NCBI GenBank assembly: GCA_027080445.1
Contig: JALWRY010000229.1
Span: 1-6,002, forward strand
DNA: 6,002 nt
Reading direction: 5' to 3'
Origin: Thiohalobacter sp.
GTDB taxonomy: Bacteria > Pseudomonadota > Gammaproteobacteria > DSM-19610
Shown: piece by piece, positions 5,837-6,002 of the stretch
Numbering within the stretch: the first letter of the stretch is position 1
Layout of the letters: each line of letters opens with the position of its first letter
The notes under the pieces: generated by a model
What the model saw: the letters and a program-made list of their open reading frames with translations, nothing else
Told to the model about the DNA's origin: nothing
The model's database searches: none
Translations under genes and position numbers: made by a program

Positions 5837-6002
5837 ATGTTACGTTGCCTCTGTCTTGTACTTGCCCTGCTGCTTCACTGGACGGGGGCAAGCGCCGGCT
5901 GGCTGAAGGAACAGGCCGACATCATGGGCACTCGTATCGTTGTCGAGCTGTATCATGACGACCCGGCCATTGCCCGCCAGGGCGTGGACGCCGTGCTCGC
6001 CG
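5837..6002 (+). CDS. apbE: ApbE-family FAD:protein FMN transferase (3' partial)
   Basis: Only the first 55 codons are present; the gene runs off the right edge in an open frame. It begins with a signal peptide (hydrophobic LCLVLALLLHW, cleavage near TGASA, residue 20), then the N-terminal ApbE hallmark, here ADIMGTRIVVEL (residues 27-38), followed by a predicted helix (IARQGVDAVLA). The family moves FMN from FAD onto a Ser/Thr of exported flavoproteins such as NqrC or RnfG using Mg2+. Catalytic residues lie beyond the window, so activity cannot be judged. The signal peptide is of the ordinary cleaved type, without a lipobox. The gene follows the DUF3570 stop by 11 nt with no clear Shine-Dalgarno, so translation is probably coupled. 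No standard flavinylation target is visible in the window. Confidence 0.85.
   Translation, partial: MLRCLCLVLALLLHWTGASAGWLKEQADIMGTRIVVELYHDDPAIARQGVDAVLA

Noticed and set aside
1..6002. tRNA or rRNA genes, CRISPR arrays, insertion sequences, integrases or attachment sites
   Set aside because: Nearly all the sequence is accounted for by tightly packed coding regions, and I saw no regular spaced repeats, transposase motifs, terminal inverted repeats or tRNA-like cloverleaf sequences.

Overview
The window looks like part of a chromosome from a Gram-negative, respiring proteobacterium. A gammaproteobacterium is my best guess, but I cannot name the genus. GC content is moderately high, codon use is even, signal peptides are frequent, and three outer-membrane beta-barrels end in aromatic residues. 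All genes lie on the + strand, are tightly packed, and every product with a visible N-terminus appears to be exported.

Left half (1-3878): the window opens inside a large gene for an HzsA-related, PD40-propeller protein with two CXXCH heme c sites. It is followed by two neighbouring beta-barrel genes that look like tandem paralogues. The first carries an extra N-terminal bacterial SH3 domain, and both end in the same five-residue barrel terminus, LSVFF. The junctions are a short 54-nt gap and then a 31-nt overlap, so these three genes look like one transcription unit.

A 93-nt spacer (3879-3971) holds an imperfect hairpin and no convincing promoter or classical terminator.

Right half (3972-6002): a compact cassette of a TlpA/ResA-like periplasmic thioredoxin (WCAPC), a 73-residue DUF4266 lipoprotein ending in a Gly-rich CGCN tail, a DUF3570 outer-membrane beta-barrel, and the start of an ApbE-type FAD:protein FMN transferase that runs off the edge. 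Junctions are 5 nt, about 20 nt of overlap, and 11 nt, which implies an operon with coupled translation.

Together the genes describe an envelope redox module: a heme protein, a dithiol oxidoreductase, a Cys-containing outer-membrane lipoprotein, outer-membrane barrels and a flavinylating enzyme. The families are mostly recognisable. The joint function (electron transfer across the envelope, metal handling, or maturation of the DUF4266/DUF3570 pair) is inference and is not demonstrated by the sequence.
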